Below are positions 1-11,712 of a stretch of 64,000 nt of DNA, piece after piece. Source of the stretch: Alligator mississippiensis (lineage: Eukaryota; Chordata; Crocodylia; Alligatoridae); assembly GCF_030867095.1 (NCBI RefSeq), contig NC_081826.1:59426001-59490000 (forward strand). The letters run 5' to 3'. The position numbers were made by a program, and so were the translations under genes. A model generated the notes under the pieces. That model saw only the letters and a program-made list of their open reading frames with translations. It was not told the DNA's origin and ran no database searches. Within the stretch, counting starts at the first letter, position 1. Each line of letters begins with the position of its first letter.

Positions 1-399
1 CGTGTCAGAGGCGGACCCAGAGAGAGGAAGAGAAGATGCAGAGGTCTGACGTGTGACTTCGCCATGACACCTATTGAACTCCTCGTGATTGAACTTTTTG
101 TGACCAATGTACTTATGTGTGTTTGTGTTTGTATTGGTTACTATCTGATTCGATCCGTTGAGGACAAGCTTTTTTCATTGTATGGTTTTGTATATAGCCG
201 GTTACCTCTCGAGAGGAGTGACGAGTTAGACGGCGTACATGTGCTTCAAATTCCAGCTGTACTGTCGGCAAGGGGGCATGTTAGAACTGATTAGTTGAGT
301 GCCTCGGTACAGTGGAACTTTCTAGCACAAGGCACGGTGAGACAGGGGAATTCTCGGCACGGTGGAGAGCCCCAGCGTGGAAAAGTTCCCGCCGTTCAT

Positions 400-407
400 A
401 TGCAAAT
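400..407 (+). promoter_or_regulatory. Octamer (POU-factor) motif in LTR U3
   Basis: ATGCAAAT is the reverse complement of the canonical octamer. It lies about 70 bp upstream of the TATA box, a common place for an LTR enhancer or promoter element. The motif is exact; function is inferred. Confidence 0.45.
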
Positions 408-474
408 GCGCATACTCTAATTGGCTGGTTTCAAATTATTCCTATGTGGCTGCTGGCAATTGGCTCGCTAGCTG

Positions 475-480
475 TATAAA
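475..480 (+). promoter_or_regulatory. TATA box of the left LTR
   Basis: TATAAA preceded by GCTG, with ATTGG boxes upstream. The equivalent TATA box lies at the same relative place in the LTR at 57384-58219, followed in both by the shared TTCCGCCCA leader block. Confidence 0.5.
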
Positions 481-861
481 GGGTTGGAGTTGTTTCCGCC
501 CAGGTTGGAGAACTCCGTGTTCATCTCGGAGTGGAACCTGGTGGTCTGATCACCCGCGACGACTCCCTGTCGACGACCCCCGACGTACCCCCGTGTCCTG
601 CATGCTCGAGTTACCCAGTTTAAAGATATCTCGTCTTAGAAGAGCTCCTCGGTTTGGTTTAATTGGAACAGAAGTTTGAAGTTAACTTTCTCCCTACGCT
701 GTACATCGTGACGGTGTAAGCAAAGCCATCTTTGTTTGAACCAGTACGCGTTTGTGCCTAATTCTACTCCAGCAGTCGCAAGTACCCATCTGTACGTGCC
801 GGGTTTGTGGCTACAACCCAGCCGACCCCTTCCCAGATCCCAAGCTTGGTCACCCACATCA

Positions 862-2825
862 GGAAAGGAAGGAGTCTCTGCTGCTGAATCTACAGGATAA
901 CTAGATCTGAATCTTTGTTTTTCTGATTTACATGCTTCTATTCATAGTTTTCAAATTCTTTAAATAGGTGCTCACAAAAGACTTACATATGTTTACTATC
1001 TGGTGAGTTAAGGCAGAAGCCTAGAGAGATTGTACTGTTTTGTAAGGTTTGAAATTCTGTCAAGTTCTATGTATTATTACAACCCTATCATTTGCTAGTT
1101 AAGATATAATTGTTGAATTATTCCCCTGCGATAGTCAGCAATCACAACATGCATTCTGAATTCATAAAGGTCCTTTCATCTACTTAACTGGCAGCAGCAC
1201 ATGCCATGGTTCCAACAGCTTATTACTGAAATGACTTAGATACTGGGTGACACACACCAAGTGCATCAGGGGATATGAAGTAGGTGTGTGAAACATTGAT
1301 TATATAGTGCTCTTAACGTTGCTGGATTTTTCCTAGGCTGAGGAGCATTGAAACTATGGCTGTCTGCCCAAACAATCATGTTTCTTTAGTGCTGTGGTTC
1401 CTGTTGTATGCACAAACCTTGAGTTTCAAATGGTAGCTACCATATGAGGCAATTGGACACACTGGTTAGATACCCAGCTTTCCTTACATTGTTCTGTATC
1501 CAAAACACATGTGAAAACTAGTTTAGTTGTGGGGACCTCTGGAAGAACACCCAAGAACCTTAATACCCCAAAGGGGCAAAATATCCCAAAGGAGCAAAAT
1601 ACTTTGAAGGCATGGGTAGCTTCTTATTATCTGCCTGTGAATGGTAATTGCAAAAGTGTTAAAGAAAAGGAAACTACTTTGGATAAGATCGCCACTCTAA
1701 CATGATACATCTATAATAACAATGCAGACCACATAAGGAAGCATCCAGCATGATAAACACTACCCTTAGCAAGGAGACAGTCAGAGCTGTCCCTTGGTGG
1801 GGTGGAAGGAGCAAATCAGGGCAACCGCACCAGGCCCTGTGTTTTGGCCCTGTGCTAAGGGCGCCACCACTCCGTGTGGATGCCATGCGCCGCCCAGTTT
1901 GTGCTCCAGCTGGTCGCTACCCCCCTCCCCCCCACTCTGACTGCTCACCACATCCCCCACACAGGCTGATATGCCCCACACACCCCTAAGGTCAGCTCTG
2001 GAGACAGTCACCCATATTTTGCTGATATGATCTGTGAATGGTACATGGGAGCTGTTAGGACAAGCCAGGCACACTGTAGTACTCAAGTGATTTGGATATT
2101 CTTCCTCATTGCAGGCTCCCAGAGACAGACAACCCAGAGCAGGAAGGGCACTTAAAGAGAAGCAACTCCCTGTTCATCAGGAAGTAACTTTACTCTTTGT
2201 GCAAGCAGTTACTTGCAATGATTACATTTGAGCTTTCTGGAGAATGGCACCACCTCACATCACGGAAGTATTCAAGGAAAGTGTGAGAGTATAACAGCCT
2301 AAGGAAAATTCTGTCACATGGATCCACCACAGATGTGTTCAACTCACCAACAAGGATTGAATTAGGATTGGAAGGAAGAGTTACTTACGACTTTATAGAG
2401 TGACTATGCTGCTCATACCAATAGGATTTAGCTATACTTCCAAAGCTTAGTTACTGCTGTCAGTCAACAGCTCCAGATGCAGGACTGTACAATGCAATGC
2501 AACCTATAATGCTTACTTCTAAATATCTGCTTTTACAAAGGTCAGCAAATAATGTATTAAGGTAATTACTGTGCTCTGTTCTTGTAATAGCACAGGATGA
2601 CAACACCAGGGAGATACAATTCTACAATAGGGTATGGGAGCAAAAGTGGCTGGGAGCAAAAAGATTTTCTCTTTGGGTAGAAAAAACACATATGGAACTT
2701 AGCTTTTCTCTTCTATTTCTCATTGCAAGGATCATGAAAAGAGATGAAATACTGGTATCACTCTTGCTGTGGCTTGCTGGAGTGGGAGAAGCCCACGTGT
2801 CCCTTCCAGAACTCTGTTCTATTAC
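862..2825. other. Unassigned intergenic DNA
   Basis: No gene is seen. At about 1570-1610 there are two adjacent near-copies of a roughly 20-bp unit containing CCCAAAGG. About 1781-1990 is C-rich and probably an old repeat fragment, but its ends could not be defined. Short ORFs here have no recognisable domains. Confidence 0.5.
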
Positions 2826-5235
2826 ATTTCATAGTTTCATAGTAGCTAGGGTCAGGAGGGACCTGAACAGCTCATCTAGCCTGACCCCCTGCCACAGGCA
2901 GGAATGAATGCTGGGTTCACAAGACCCCAGACAGGTGATCGTCCAACCTCCTCTTGAATATGCCCAAGGTAGGGGCGAGGAACACTTCCCTGGGAGGTTG
3001 GTTCCAGATTTTGGCCACCCTAACTGTAAAATATTGCCTTCTGATCTCCAACCTAAACCTAGTTTCCATCAGCTTATTACCATTGATCCTCGTCACCCCA
3101 GGTGGTGCTGGGGAGAAAAGAGCTCTCCCTATTTGCTGTTGATCTCCCCTGATGAGCTTGTAGGCAGCCACCAGGTCCCCCCTCAGCCTCCTCTTGCTGA
3201 GGCTAAACAGGTTCAGGTCCTTCAGTCTCTCCTCATACGGCCTGTCCTGCTGCCCTCTCAGCAAGCAGGTGGCCCTCCTCTGAACCCTCTCCAGGCTGGC
3301 CACATCCCTTTTGAAGTGCGGCGCCCAGTACTGGACGCAGTACTCCAACTGCGGCCTGACCAAAGTTGCATAGAGGGGGAGTATCACCTCTCTGGACCGG
3401 CTTGAGATGCACCTTTGGATTCATGACAAGGTATGGCTGGCCTTGCTGGCTGCAGTCTGGCATTGGCGGCTCATGTTCATCTTGGAGTCAATAATGACTT
3501 TGAGATCCCCTTCCCTGTGCTTTCAAGAAGGGAACTCACCAGCCTGTATGTATGCTGTGGATTCCTTCTCCCAAGGTGCAGCACCCTGCATTTGTCTACA
3601 TTGAACCCCATCCTATTCTCGTCTGCCCACTTTTGCAGTCTGTTTAAATCTAGTTGCAGCCTCTCTCTCCCTTCAAGTGTGTCCACCTCGCCCCACATCT
3701 TAGTGTCATCAGCAAACTTGGACAGCGTGCTTTCCACCCCCTCGTCCAAGTCGTTGATGAAGATGTTAAACAGTGCAGGCCCGAGGACTGAGGCCTGGGG
3801 TACCCCACTGCTCACATCTCGCCAGGTTGAGTACAACCCATCCACCACTACTCTCTGGGTGCGCCCCATCAGCCAATTTTTTACCCATCTAATTGTGCAG
3901 GCATCAATGCCGCAGTCACTTAATTTGTTGATGAGGATTGGGTGAGAGACAGTGTCAAAGGCCTTCTTAAAGTCTAGAAAGACTATGTCCACAGCAACAC
4001 CATCATTCAAGGATTTAGTTACTTGGTCGTAAAAGGCAATCAGGTTGGTCTGGCAGGACCTGCCTTTGGTGAAGCCATGCTGATTGCCCCTGAGCATGAT
4101 CTCCTGTGCAGGCCCCCCACAGATATGCTCCTTGATGATCCTCTCCAAGAGCTTCCCGAGCACCAAGGTGGGGCTTACAGGCCTGTAATTACTTGGGTCC
4201 TCCTTCCTCCCCTTCTTAAAAATAGGGACCACATTAGCCAGTTTCCAATCCCCCGGCACCTGGCCAGATGACCACGAATGCTCATACAGCTGGGTCAAAG
4301 GCTCCACGATGACCCCTGCAAGCTCCCTCAACACCCTTGGGTGGAGGGCATCTGGACCTGCAGATTTAAAAATGTCTAGCCCTTCCAGAAGATCTCAAAC
4401 TACATCTGCACTGACTAAAGGCTTGATAGAGCTATCCCCAAGATTGTCCCTACCTCTGGTAGGTGGGATATCCCGGTCCCTGTTCAGGAAAACTGAGGCA
4501 AAGAAACTGTTAAAAATATCAGCTTTCTTGTCTGGCATAGCCACAAGATTACCGTTTGCGTCTTGCAGGGGCCCTACATTGCCAGGTGCCCTCTTCTTGC
4601 TCTCAATGTACTTGAAAAAGGACTTTTTGTTGTCCTTAATCCTGGACGCTAGCCTGAGTTCCATCTCTACCTTGGCCTTCCTAATAGCCCTCCTACACTC
4701 CCGGTGATATTTCCTTCCTTCCACTGGTTGTACACCTCCCTTTTAGTCCTCAGGCATTGCTGAATGCCCTTGCTGAGCCAAGGGGGTCTTTGAGCACTCT
4801 TACCGCCCCCTTGCTTCTCTCAGGGACTGTTATCCTTTGGGCCTGGAGGATCGCCCCCTTAAAGTATGACCATCCCTCGTGGGCTCCCATCTCCTCTGCC
4901 TTCTGGGCCCTTAGTGCCTCCCTCACTAGTCTCCTAAGCTCATTGAAGTTGGCCCTTCTGAAGTCAAGGGCTTTAGCCTTGCTGTGAGCCCTAGACACCT
5001 TGCGTTGGATAGTGAAATCCAGCAGGTGATAATCGCTATTGCTCACGTGGTCAAGGACCTGCAGTCCCCTCACCAGGTCATCCCCTGTGGCCAGGACCAG
5101 GTCCAGCAAGGCATTACCCCTAGTGGAGCTGTGCACTTCCTGGATAAGGTGAAGGTCCTGTAATACAACCAGGAACCTACGCAAGCAGTCAGACCTGGAT
5201 GTCTGTTCCTCCCAGCAAATGTCTGGGAACATTAA
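2826..5235 (-). mobile_element. CR1 LINE, 5'-truncated
   Basis: A CR1 non-LTR retrotransposon lies on the minus strand. Its 3' end is at about 2826, where the top strand reads as the reverse complement of the crocodilian/turtle CR1 tail (a TCATAG repeat, then CTAGGGTCAGGAGGGACC). The 5' end is truncated at about 5235, inside the endonuclease domain. The same 3' end occurs in sense orientation at 50107-50226. A cis-encoded endonuclease and reverse transcriptase mobilise such elements by target-primed reverse transcription, which explains the 5' truncation. The copy is dead because its reading frame is broken into several pieces. Confidence 0.92.
2917..5232 (-). pseudogene. CR1 ORF2 remnant: endonuclease C-terminus and reverse transcriptase
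   Basis: Four frame-disjoint stretches read in order on the minus strand: 5232-4750, 4724-4395, 4334-3477 and 3387-2917. The first begins inside the endonuclease with FPDICWEE and has the SNSDYHLL segment. The second matches the linker that contains the KSFFKYIESKK motif. The third (285 aa) is the reverse-transcriptase core: PVFKKG-like fingers and NYRPVS near residues 38-53, DFKKAFDTV at 121-129 and the catalytic FADD at 207-210. The fourth holds the thumb/C-terminal part (ARLVRPQLEYCVQ-like, then RRLRGDLVAAYKLIRG). Frameshifts and stops separate the pieces, so no functional protein is possible. RT identity is certain from the motifs; assignment to CR1 rests on the linker and 3' end. Confidence 0.92.
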
Positions 5236-5345
5236 TGAACATTAATTCAGATTCATTTGTTCAGGTGAAGCACGTTGTTAAATAAAGGGCCAGGGGTCTC
5301 AACTGGGTCAAATTAGCTCTACTGATTTAACTCTACAAATCTGAG

Positions 5346-5620
5346 TGAAAATTCACTCATACCCTTCTCAGCATGCATTTACTACCATGCCCGAGGACCA
5401 TGTTATAGACTCTTACTTCCTTTTGTCAGCAGTTACCCAGTTCTCACTGACTGCACTAAGAATGTTTTTTTCAAGAAACTGCTCATCACACACCAACTGC
5501 TGCAGCTTCCTTAGCCTGACGAAGGGTTTTTGAACCCGAAAGCTTGCTTAATAACTATTCTCCAACCATTTGGGTTGGTCTAATAAAAGATATCAAATTC
5601 ACCCAAGGAACCTTGTCTGC
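5346..5620 (+). mobile_element. Penelope-like element end with hammerhead-like motif (copy 1)
   Basis: The stretch ends in GTTGGTCTAATAAAAGATATCA followed by an ACCCAAGGAACCTTG block. It carries a hammerhead-like core (5516-5541). A second copy with the same order (hammerhead core, then GTTGGTCTAATAAAAG, then TATCA) lies at 43241-43430. Hammerhead motifs are a known feature of the pseudo-LTRs of Penelope-like retroelements, hence the call. No coding part is attached here and the left boundary is a guess. Confidence 0.45.
5516..5547 (+). ncRNA. Hammerhead-ribozyme-like motif, copy 1
   Basis: CTGACGA (5516-5522, matching CUGANGA) is followed by a perfect 5-bp stem II (GGGTT 5524-5528 with AACCC 5533-5537, loop TTTG) and GAAA (5538-5541). 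A minimal GC/GC stem III follows (5542-5547), too short to fold well alone, as reported for Penelope-type hammerheads. One unpaired A (5523) sits between the CUGANGA box and stem II. Activity is not implied. Confidence 0.45.
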
Positions 5621-5837
5621 CTCATCAGTTGAAGCATTCATAATCTGGCGTATATCAATTCCTAGTTACAAATTTACACTAAGATAGGACTTTTCAGCCT
5701 CAATCCATGTATATTTATCTACCTCACTTGAATATTACCAGATTTAGGCTTAATTCATGCAGATTTGTTAAGTGTTTAGAAAGTATTAGGCAAAAGTTGT
5801 CATGGAAGTGAAAAAAGAAATTATTTTTAGGAACACT
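5621..5837. other. Unassigned AT-rich DNA
   Basis: Nothing recognisable on either strand. Confidence 0.4.
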
Positions 5838-6165
5838 TAGGGCATCCATACACATGCAGCGAGGTTGCTCTGATGTGCTGTAATTACAGTGCATTAGAGC
5901 AGACTAGATTGAGTCTGCTGGAGCATGGTAATTATCACGCTCCAGCAAACTCTAGTGTCTTGTATATCAACGTCCCTGAAAATGACAGCGGGGGCACTTT
6001 ACTTAAAGGTCATTTGACAAGCTTTAGTAAAGTGCCCCTACCACCATTTTCCAGTGCAGGGACATTGGTACACTAGACACTTTGGGCAGTTTAATTAGAG
6101 CGGTTCTCTGAGCCACTCCAATTAAAGCCTGAACTCACTCTCGAAGCATGTGTACAAACACCTGT
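5838..6165. mobile_element. Short MITE with ACACATGC-type termini, copy A
   Basis: Ends are inverted: a GGGCATCCATACACATGC start against a GCATGTGTACAAACACC end. The interior is built of smaller palindromes around TGGTAATTATCACGC and ACTTTACTTAAAG. An opposite-orientation relative lies within 32047-32360. Structure resembles the short MITEs described from crocodilian genomes (Harbinger-derived Chompy group); that name is an inference and no target duplication was settled. Confidence 0.55.
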
Positions 6166-8965
6166 AGTGCTTTAAAACCCTAAAACAGTCTAAAACTAAA
6201 TCTAAAGATCATAAACCAGGAATAGCATAAAAACTAATGCATTTGAACTTTCTTTCAGAAGTCAGTCCTGTAATTAACCATAGTCACATTTAACTGAGAA
6301 CCAAACAAGTGCAACAGTCATGCTTCAGAAAGCATAAAGCATCAGTAACAGTTGCACCAGTTTCAACATGCTTGTCAATCTAAGAACAGTATATAAACTA
6401 ATAGATCTTTCCAGGGAAGAACAAATCTCAGAAGGAAGCTTGATATGTGTCACTCTGGAATGTAACTGAGAATTGCCAGGTGTTAATTTTTTTATTTACA
6501 TGTTTGAAGTTACTAAGTAACCTCTGATTAATAATGAAAGAAATATTACAGGTCTTGTGCTAAACCCTGCTTGTCTTACTGTAAATACGTCTGGAAGTTC
6601 TCAGTGAACTACCTGGAGTCCTGTTTGTCCAAAAAAAGGTAATGATAGATTTCAGTCCTCCAATAGGGAGTGAGGGAAACCTTGTAAGACAAATGGGTAT
6701 ATAGAATTTTGTAAAAGTGGTCAAAGAAGTGCAGGCTTTGAACCAACCCTTAATTGCATTTTGAGACTCTGTTTCACAACACACATACACACACACACGC
6801 TTTGATTTAACATTTTGCTGCCTGTTTCACTCTCAGGTTTCATTGCATAGATTACATGATTCTTTTGAATCTTGCAGGTTTCTTGCAACTTTGGTGCTTG
6901 TCTGCACTGATACAGCATTTTCTAGTGCACCTTTTGTCATGCCAGGCTGTGGGCAGCCAGGTCTGGGGGTCACCTAGGGTCAGAAGAAGCAACCAAGATC
7001 TGAGGGGAGTGTGCAGAGTCTGAGTGTAGGGGAGCCAGAAAGACAAAACCCAGCAGATCCATCTGGGGAATGGAGTCAGAGGGTTGGGCAGAGCACATGG
7101 CCAGGAGGCTAGCAGGGTTGGATATTGGGGGATCAAATCAGAGTCTGGTTAGGGAGCCAAAGGGTCAGGCCAAACTTGACAGCTAAGGTAGCCAGAGAAT
7201 TTATCAAAGAGCTCATAGAGGCACAAGCCAAGGGTGAAACAACCTGAATGCAAGATTAAACCTTGTTGCCCAGACACTTCACTTTTTGGGTCAGGGCTTT
7301 TTATAGGAAGGGTTAAAGGGTCAGCTGACCCTGCCTGGCAATTCTGGTTGGGAGGGAGTAAGGGGGTGAGTCTAGGCCCAGATGTCAAAATTTGACCACC
7401 TATATCCACCCAAGTGTTTAGCTGAGGCGACGGCAGACTGGGATGAGCAAAAATACCAGGTAGGCTGAGGCCCCAGGGTCAAAGCCACAGCCTGATGTCA
7501 TTTTGAGTCAAATCATTTGCAGTAAAGAAGCACTTTGGTGCTTGCTGATCTACATACCATACATTAACCAGTTCCTTAACACAGTGGGGCTGAACTTTCT
7601 GGCAGGAGTGTCACAAATTAGCACTGCACCTTTCCCAGGTGCCACTCCAATACCCTTCCCCTGCCTGATCTGCTGTTCTGTTTTCTGCTTCCTTCTCTAT
7701 GCTCCTTGCTCAATTTTCTGCTCTATTTTCTGCTTCCTGTCCTATCTGCTGCTGTGCTTCCTGTCCTCTCCATGATTTTTTGCATGCCACACTGTGGAGC
7801 CTTGAGTGAAGTGGGGCAGAATATAGAGAGCACAATGACATGCTGCTCCAGTGGGGGAGTGAGAGGCCCCGTGACACTCTGGAACACCAGTCGTGGTGTG
7901 AATAACCCCAGCTCCCACAACTGGGTGGATTACCCCCTAGTAGGGACCAGAAGGCAGACCCCAAAGAGAAAGTGGGGCTAGAGGCTCAGATGCCTGATGT
8001 AGAGTACCCTTGACTGGTCAGTGCTGGACCAGACTGGTCAAAAGGGCCAGGGGCCCACCGTGAGGGACTCCCAGAGCTGAGGACTTGGGGTCCCGACTGG
8101 CCTTGGAGGTGAGGCCAGGGCCTGTGTGGCCAAAGGTCCCAGGGGGACCATGGCCTAGAGGGGAAATGGTTTCAGGGAGCTAGATAGCTCGAATGAAGGC
8201 TGGGTAGGCCACCTGAATGGAGGGATCTTAGAGGGGTCCTGATTGGAGGAGTCTGGGGCCCAGTGTGGGGCTGGTGAGATTAACATCTGGATGCCATCTG
8301 CGAGGCATGGGCTGCTGTGTAGGGGAGGTATGGAGCCGCAGATAGCACCCCCTGGCATCGGGGCACAAATGGGCAGCCTCCCGCCTTAATTAACATCTTA
8401 ATTAATTAAGAACAAGGCGTGGCAGGAGAGTCAGGTGGGTGGCATGCCCAAAGGCAAGTGGAGAACCTAGCGCTGTGGCTAGGCAGGAAGCCCCACTTTG
8501 TTACACATACACATAGGCTGCCTGTGTCACCCATGCTGCAGGTCAGTCACCTCTGCCTTGCCATATCAGTTGAAACTCTCCCCACAGCAGTAATGTTTCC
8601 TTCATTCAGACACAGATTCAGAAGTTGCTTCTTTTTTTTTCTCCATTTTTATAAGAATGGAAATAGTCTCCAGTCATCGGCAACTTCAGGGTTAAGTGAT
8701 CCTCTAGAGTTTCTGCAACCTCACAATCTCTGCAGGTATAATAAAGCTTCTTAAACTAGCAAGCAGGTTACAAACTTAAGCCCCGCTTCCACCCCCCCCC
8801 CCATTACAACCAGTAAAACAATAACTTATTTTTCATTAACTTTACTAATAGCAATTTTTTTCCTGGTCCTTGCTCTCAGTAAAGATAGACAGGTCTTTTA
8901 CTGAGCAAGTCATGTGTATTTTTCCTACACAGCCAAACACTAATTAACTATGCAGTAAATGTCTC
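6166..8965. other. Unassigned intergenic DNA
   Basis: No exon-like ORF. A short interrupted (CA)n tract lies at about 6777-6800. The part from about 6950 to 8450 has raised GC and reads like a decayed repeat, but no termini or coding remnants could be identified. Confidence 0.45.
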
Positions 8966-10690
8966 AGTGTCTACACATGCACCCCTATAGGTGCACAAAA
9001 TGAATAAACTCTGCAGCAGGATAAAACTTGTAAGTACAAGTTTACAAGTCTTGTAAACAGCACATGTGTAGAGAGAAAATTATTTGGGGAGCTAAGCATG
9101 TGCACATGTACCCCCCAGCAGGTAAGTCTGTGGGGGAAGAGGCAGATGGAGGGGAAAGGGCCATGGAGGGGACAGACTGAGGCCCCAGCAATGAGGGAGG
9201 GAGCAAATTACAGGCAGGAGCAGGGGCTGGGGTGAGTGGGGCCCCGGCTGGGCTGGGTGGTGGGACAAGCAGAGGCCTAGGGGCCCCATGCCCCCCCCCG
9301 ATCTGTGTGCTGGACTTTGAGCCCTGCTGCCCTGAGAGCCACGCAACACTTTGTGTGTCCCAGTGCTGGGCAGGCAGGGGATGTGGGGTAGCTGCAGCAA
9401 GAAGCAAAGCACAGCTTGCAGTAGCAGCTGCCTCTGCCCCACACACAGATCTGGGGGACATGTGGCCCCTGGGTCTGCACTTGTCCCACCACCCAGCATG
9501 ACCAGGGCTCCACTCACCCCAGACCCTGCTCCTGCCTGTGCCCTGCTCCCTCCCTCACTACTGGGGCCTCGATCTGCCCCCCTGCATACAGCGGTGAGGG
9601 AGGGAGTGGGGCTGGGGCAGGGCCAGGCCCTGCACAGCTGGGACAGGATGTGGGACAGAGCTGCAAGTGTCTCATTTGGGGGGCACCTGGCATGGGGAGT
9701 GGGGGTGGCTCCTGCTGCTGCATGCACACCAGGAGGGTATGGGGGGCATGTGCCCCAGATCTGTGCATGGGGCAGGGTGGGCTGCTGCTGCAGGCTGGGG
9801 CTGGGGGGCTGTGCTGGGCTCTTCCTGGTGGGCGGGTTGGGCTGCGCTGCACTCAAGGTGGGTGGCAGTGATGCTGGGAGGGCTGGATTGGGGGGGCTAT
9901 AGCAAATTTTGGGGCAACTGCAGCCCGCCACCCTGTAGCCCCACTCCCAGTGCCACCTTCCCTGAGTGCAGCCCAGCCCAGCCCCCCACCAGGAAAAGCC
10001 CAATGTCTCACTGGTTCCAGCCTGCAGTGGCAGCCTGCCCTTGCACTGTGCGCAAATCCAGGGGCACATACCCACCATGCCCTCCCAGGGTATGTGTAGC
10101 AGCAGGAGCCATGCCCCCTAGAAGGCCTGCTCATGGCTCCGTCCTGTGCCCTGCCATGGCTGTGCAGCGCCTGCCCCAGCCCCAGCCCCACTCCCTCCCT
10201 CACCACTGTGGGTACGCCCCTCCCCACCCCTGCTGCAGCTGCCTGGAGCCTGCGGCTGGGCTGCCTTGTGGCCCTACTCACTGCCCCACATTTGGGGGGG
10301 GCTAAGCCCTGTTAGCCCTGCCTTTCTGCTGCCTATGGTATAGACACTGGCTGGTTGGGGCATGAGGGTGCTTCTGTGCTGGGGCTGCCTTCCAGCTAGC
10401 CCTGTACTGAAGCAACCCTCGTGCCCCAGCCAGCTCCTCTGAAGCACATTGAGCCCAGTTGGAGCAGCCCCAGGCTGGCAGGCTGACCCCCTGGATCTCC
10501 TGCCAGCTGGGGTTGCTTCAACCAGGCACTATGTCCTGTGCATGAATAAAATCCAGAGCTAATTGCTCCAGCATTATTTGCTCTCAGGCGCACATTCAAT
10601 CAGTACACCCAGGAGCAAAAATCTCTGGAGCAATAAGCTCTGGAGTTTATTCACATGAACCAATGGAATGGGTAGATGTGCCTACTCTTC
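8966..10690. mobile_element. GC-rich fold-back element, about 1.7 kb
   Basis: The flanks are inverted-similar: GTCTACACATGC with GAATAAACTC inside on the left, and GAGTTTATTC followed by GGGTAGATGTG on the right. The interior holds two large imperfect inverted repeats: arms of about 9185-9330 and 9430-9570, and arms of about 9596-9890 and 9930-10205. The long proline/glycine-rich ORFs here come from this low-complexity palindromic sequence, not genes. The 9596-9920 arm is related to 22430-22800. Confidence 0.55.
9596..10205. repeat. Large imperfect inverted repeat
   Basis: The left arm (about 9596-9890) contains GTGAGGGAGGGAGTGGGGC at its outer end; the right arm (about 9930-10205) ends with the complementary CCCCACTCCCTCCCTCAC. 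Matching inner landmarks include GCACATGCCCC-type and CAGCAGGAGCC-type blocks in opposite orientation. The spacer is about 40 bp. Confidence 0.7.
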
Positions 10691-11229
10691 TTTTAATTTT
10701 ATTCCTTGATCAAGACAGGTAGGTCCAAAATGTCCTTCCTTTAGTGGGAGCTATCCAAAACAAAGGATTATTTAGTCATGGTTTCTAAAATAAGTAGGAC
10801 CAGTCCCAGCATTCATTAGTGACAGAATAGTAACAAGTTTGTACACATAGGTAATGGAAAGAGAGGATGATATGGAATGTTATTGTAAATTACAGAGGGC
10901 TTAAGGTATGCCTACTCTTGTACAGGTGTGGAAGACAACGAGCCTAATTCTGAAATGACTTTTAAATATAATATTATTGACTTTCCTGTAATTACTTGTG
11001 AGTTACTAAGGGGAATAAAGGTAGAGTCAAGCTCATTTTCCCTGCCCCATGGTGCTTGTAGTTTTATTTAAGCTAACAGATCAAGCAGAAAAGTCCAAGA
11101 GGATTCTATTAGCATTGAGATCAGTGTTGTAAGATTTTGCAAATGGACAAAATTGGAAGATTTTGCAAATGGGCATTTTGGGACCAAATTTTGCTTTTGA
11201 GAGTGTAGCACCTGGGCCCCACCCTGGTG
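10691..11229. other. Unassigned DNA
   Basis: Mostly AT-rich. A short direct duplication containing AGATTTTGCAAATGG occurs twice near 11134-11176. No gene is seen. Confidence 0.4.
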
Positions 11230-11712
11230 TGGCCCTTTGGCCCAGGCGTCAAGACAGCAAGTCTGGAAGGGACAAAGGACACCCTGCTATCCATCTCCCT
11301 GCTATGAGGAAGGAGTAAGTATAATTACACTACCCGCAAAGAATGTTTGTCTAATCTGTTATTAAGAAACTCTAATGGAGGAGATGCTACAGCCTCCTTG
11401 TTACCATGCATAACTATTGGAAAACTTTCCCTGAAAACTTAAATCTCCTCTGCTGCAAATTAAACAGATTTCTTCTTGTCAGTCTCCACGGGAAACCTCC
11501 TTATAACATCTTTTTTCATATTGGAAAACTTACCATTTTTTTATAGTCTTTTGTATTCTAAACTAAACAAAATTCAATTCCTTCAATCTTCCCTTATGAA
11601 TCTATGCTTTCTAAACCTCTTACAAGTCTTGTTGTTTCCTGCTGGACTTACTCCAGTTTGTCTACATCTTTAAGTGCAGTGCCCTAAACTGGACACTGTA
11701 CTCCAGCTTAGA

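Larger units (their letters stand above)
1..861 (+). mobile_element. Endogenous-retrovirus-type LTR (solo or left-truncated), approximate limits
   Basis: The segment has LTR architecture: CCAAT-like ATTGG boxes near 418 and 459, an octamer at 400-407, a TATA box at 475-480, then a GC-rich leader. From the TATA box rightwards it matches the well-bounded LTR at 57384-58219. Shared blocks are TTCCGCCCA followed by a TGGAGAAC motif shortly after the TATA box, then GGTCTGATCA, and near the right end an ACGCGT-(T/C)-TGTGCCT block followed by an ACTCCA. The left halves (U3) do not align by eye. The right limit near 861 (ending CA) is set by analogy of length. The left limit is uncertain: a purine-rich run at about 20-36 could be a polypurine tract, or the LTR could start at the TGTC at position 3. 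No gag, pol or env is seen, and no primer-binding site is evident. Confidence 0.55.

Noticed and set aside
3433-3945. 170-aa plus-strand ORF over the left CR1
   Set aside because: Antisense shadow of the minus-strand CR1 reverse transcriptase.
9092-10078. 328-aa minus-strand ORF, plus 183-aa and 212-aa plus-strand ORFs in the same stretch
   Set aside because: All lie in GC-rich inverted-repeat sequence, are proline/cysteine/glycine-rich in several overlapping frames and have no domain. They are artefacts of base composition.
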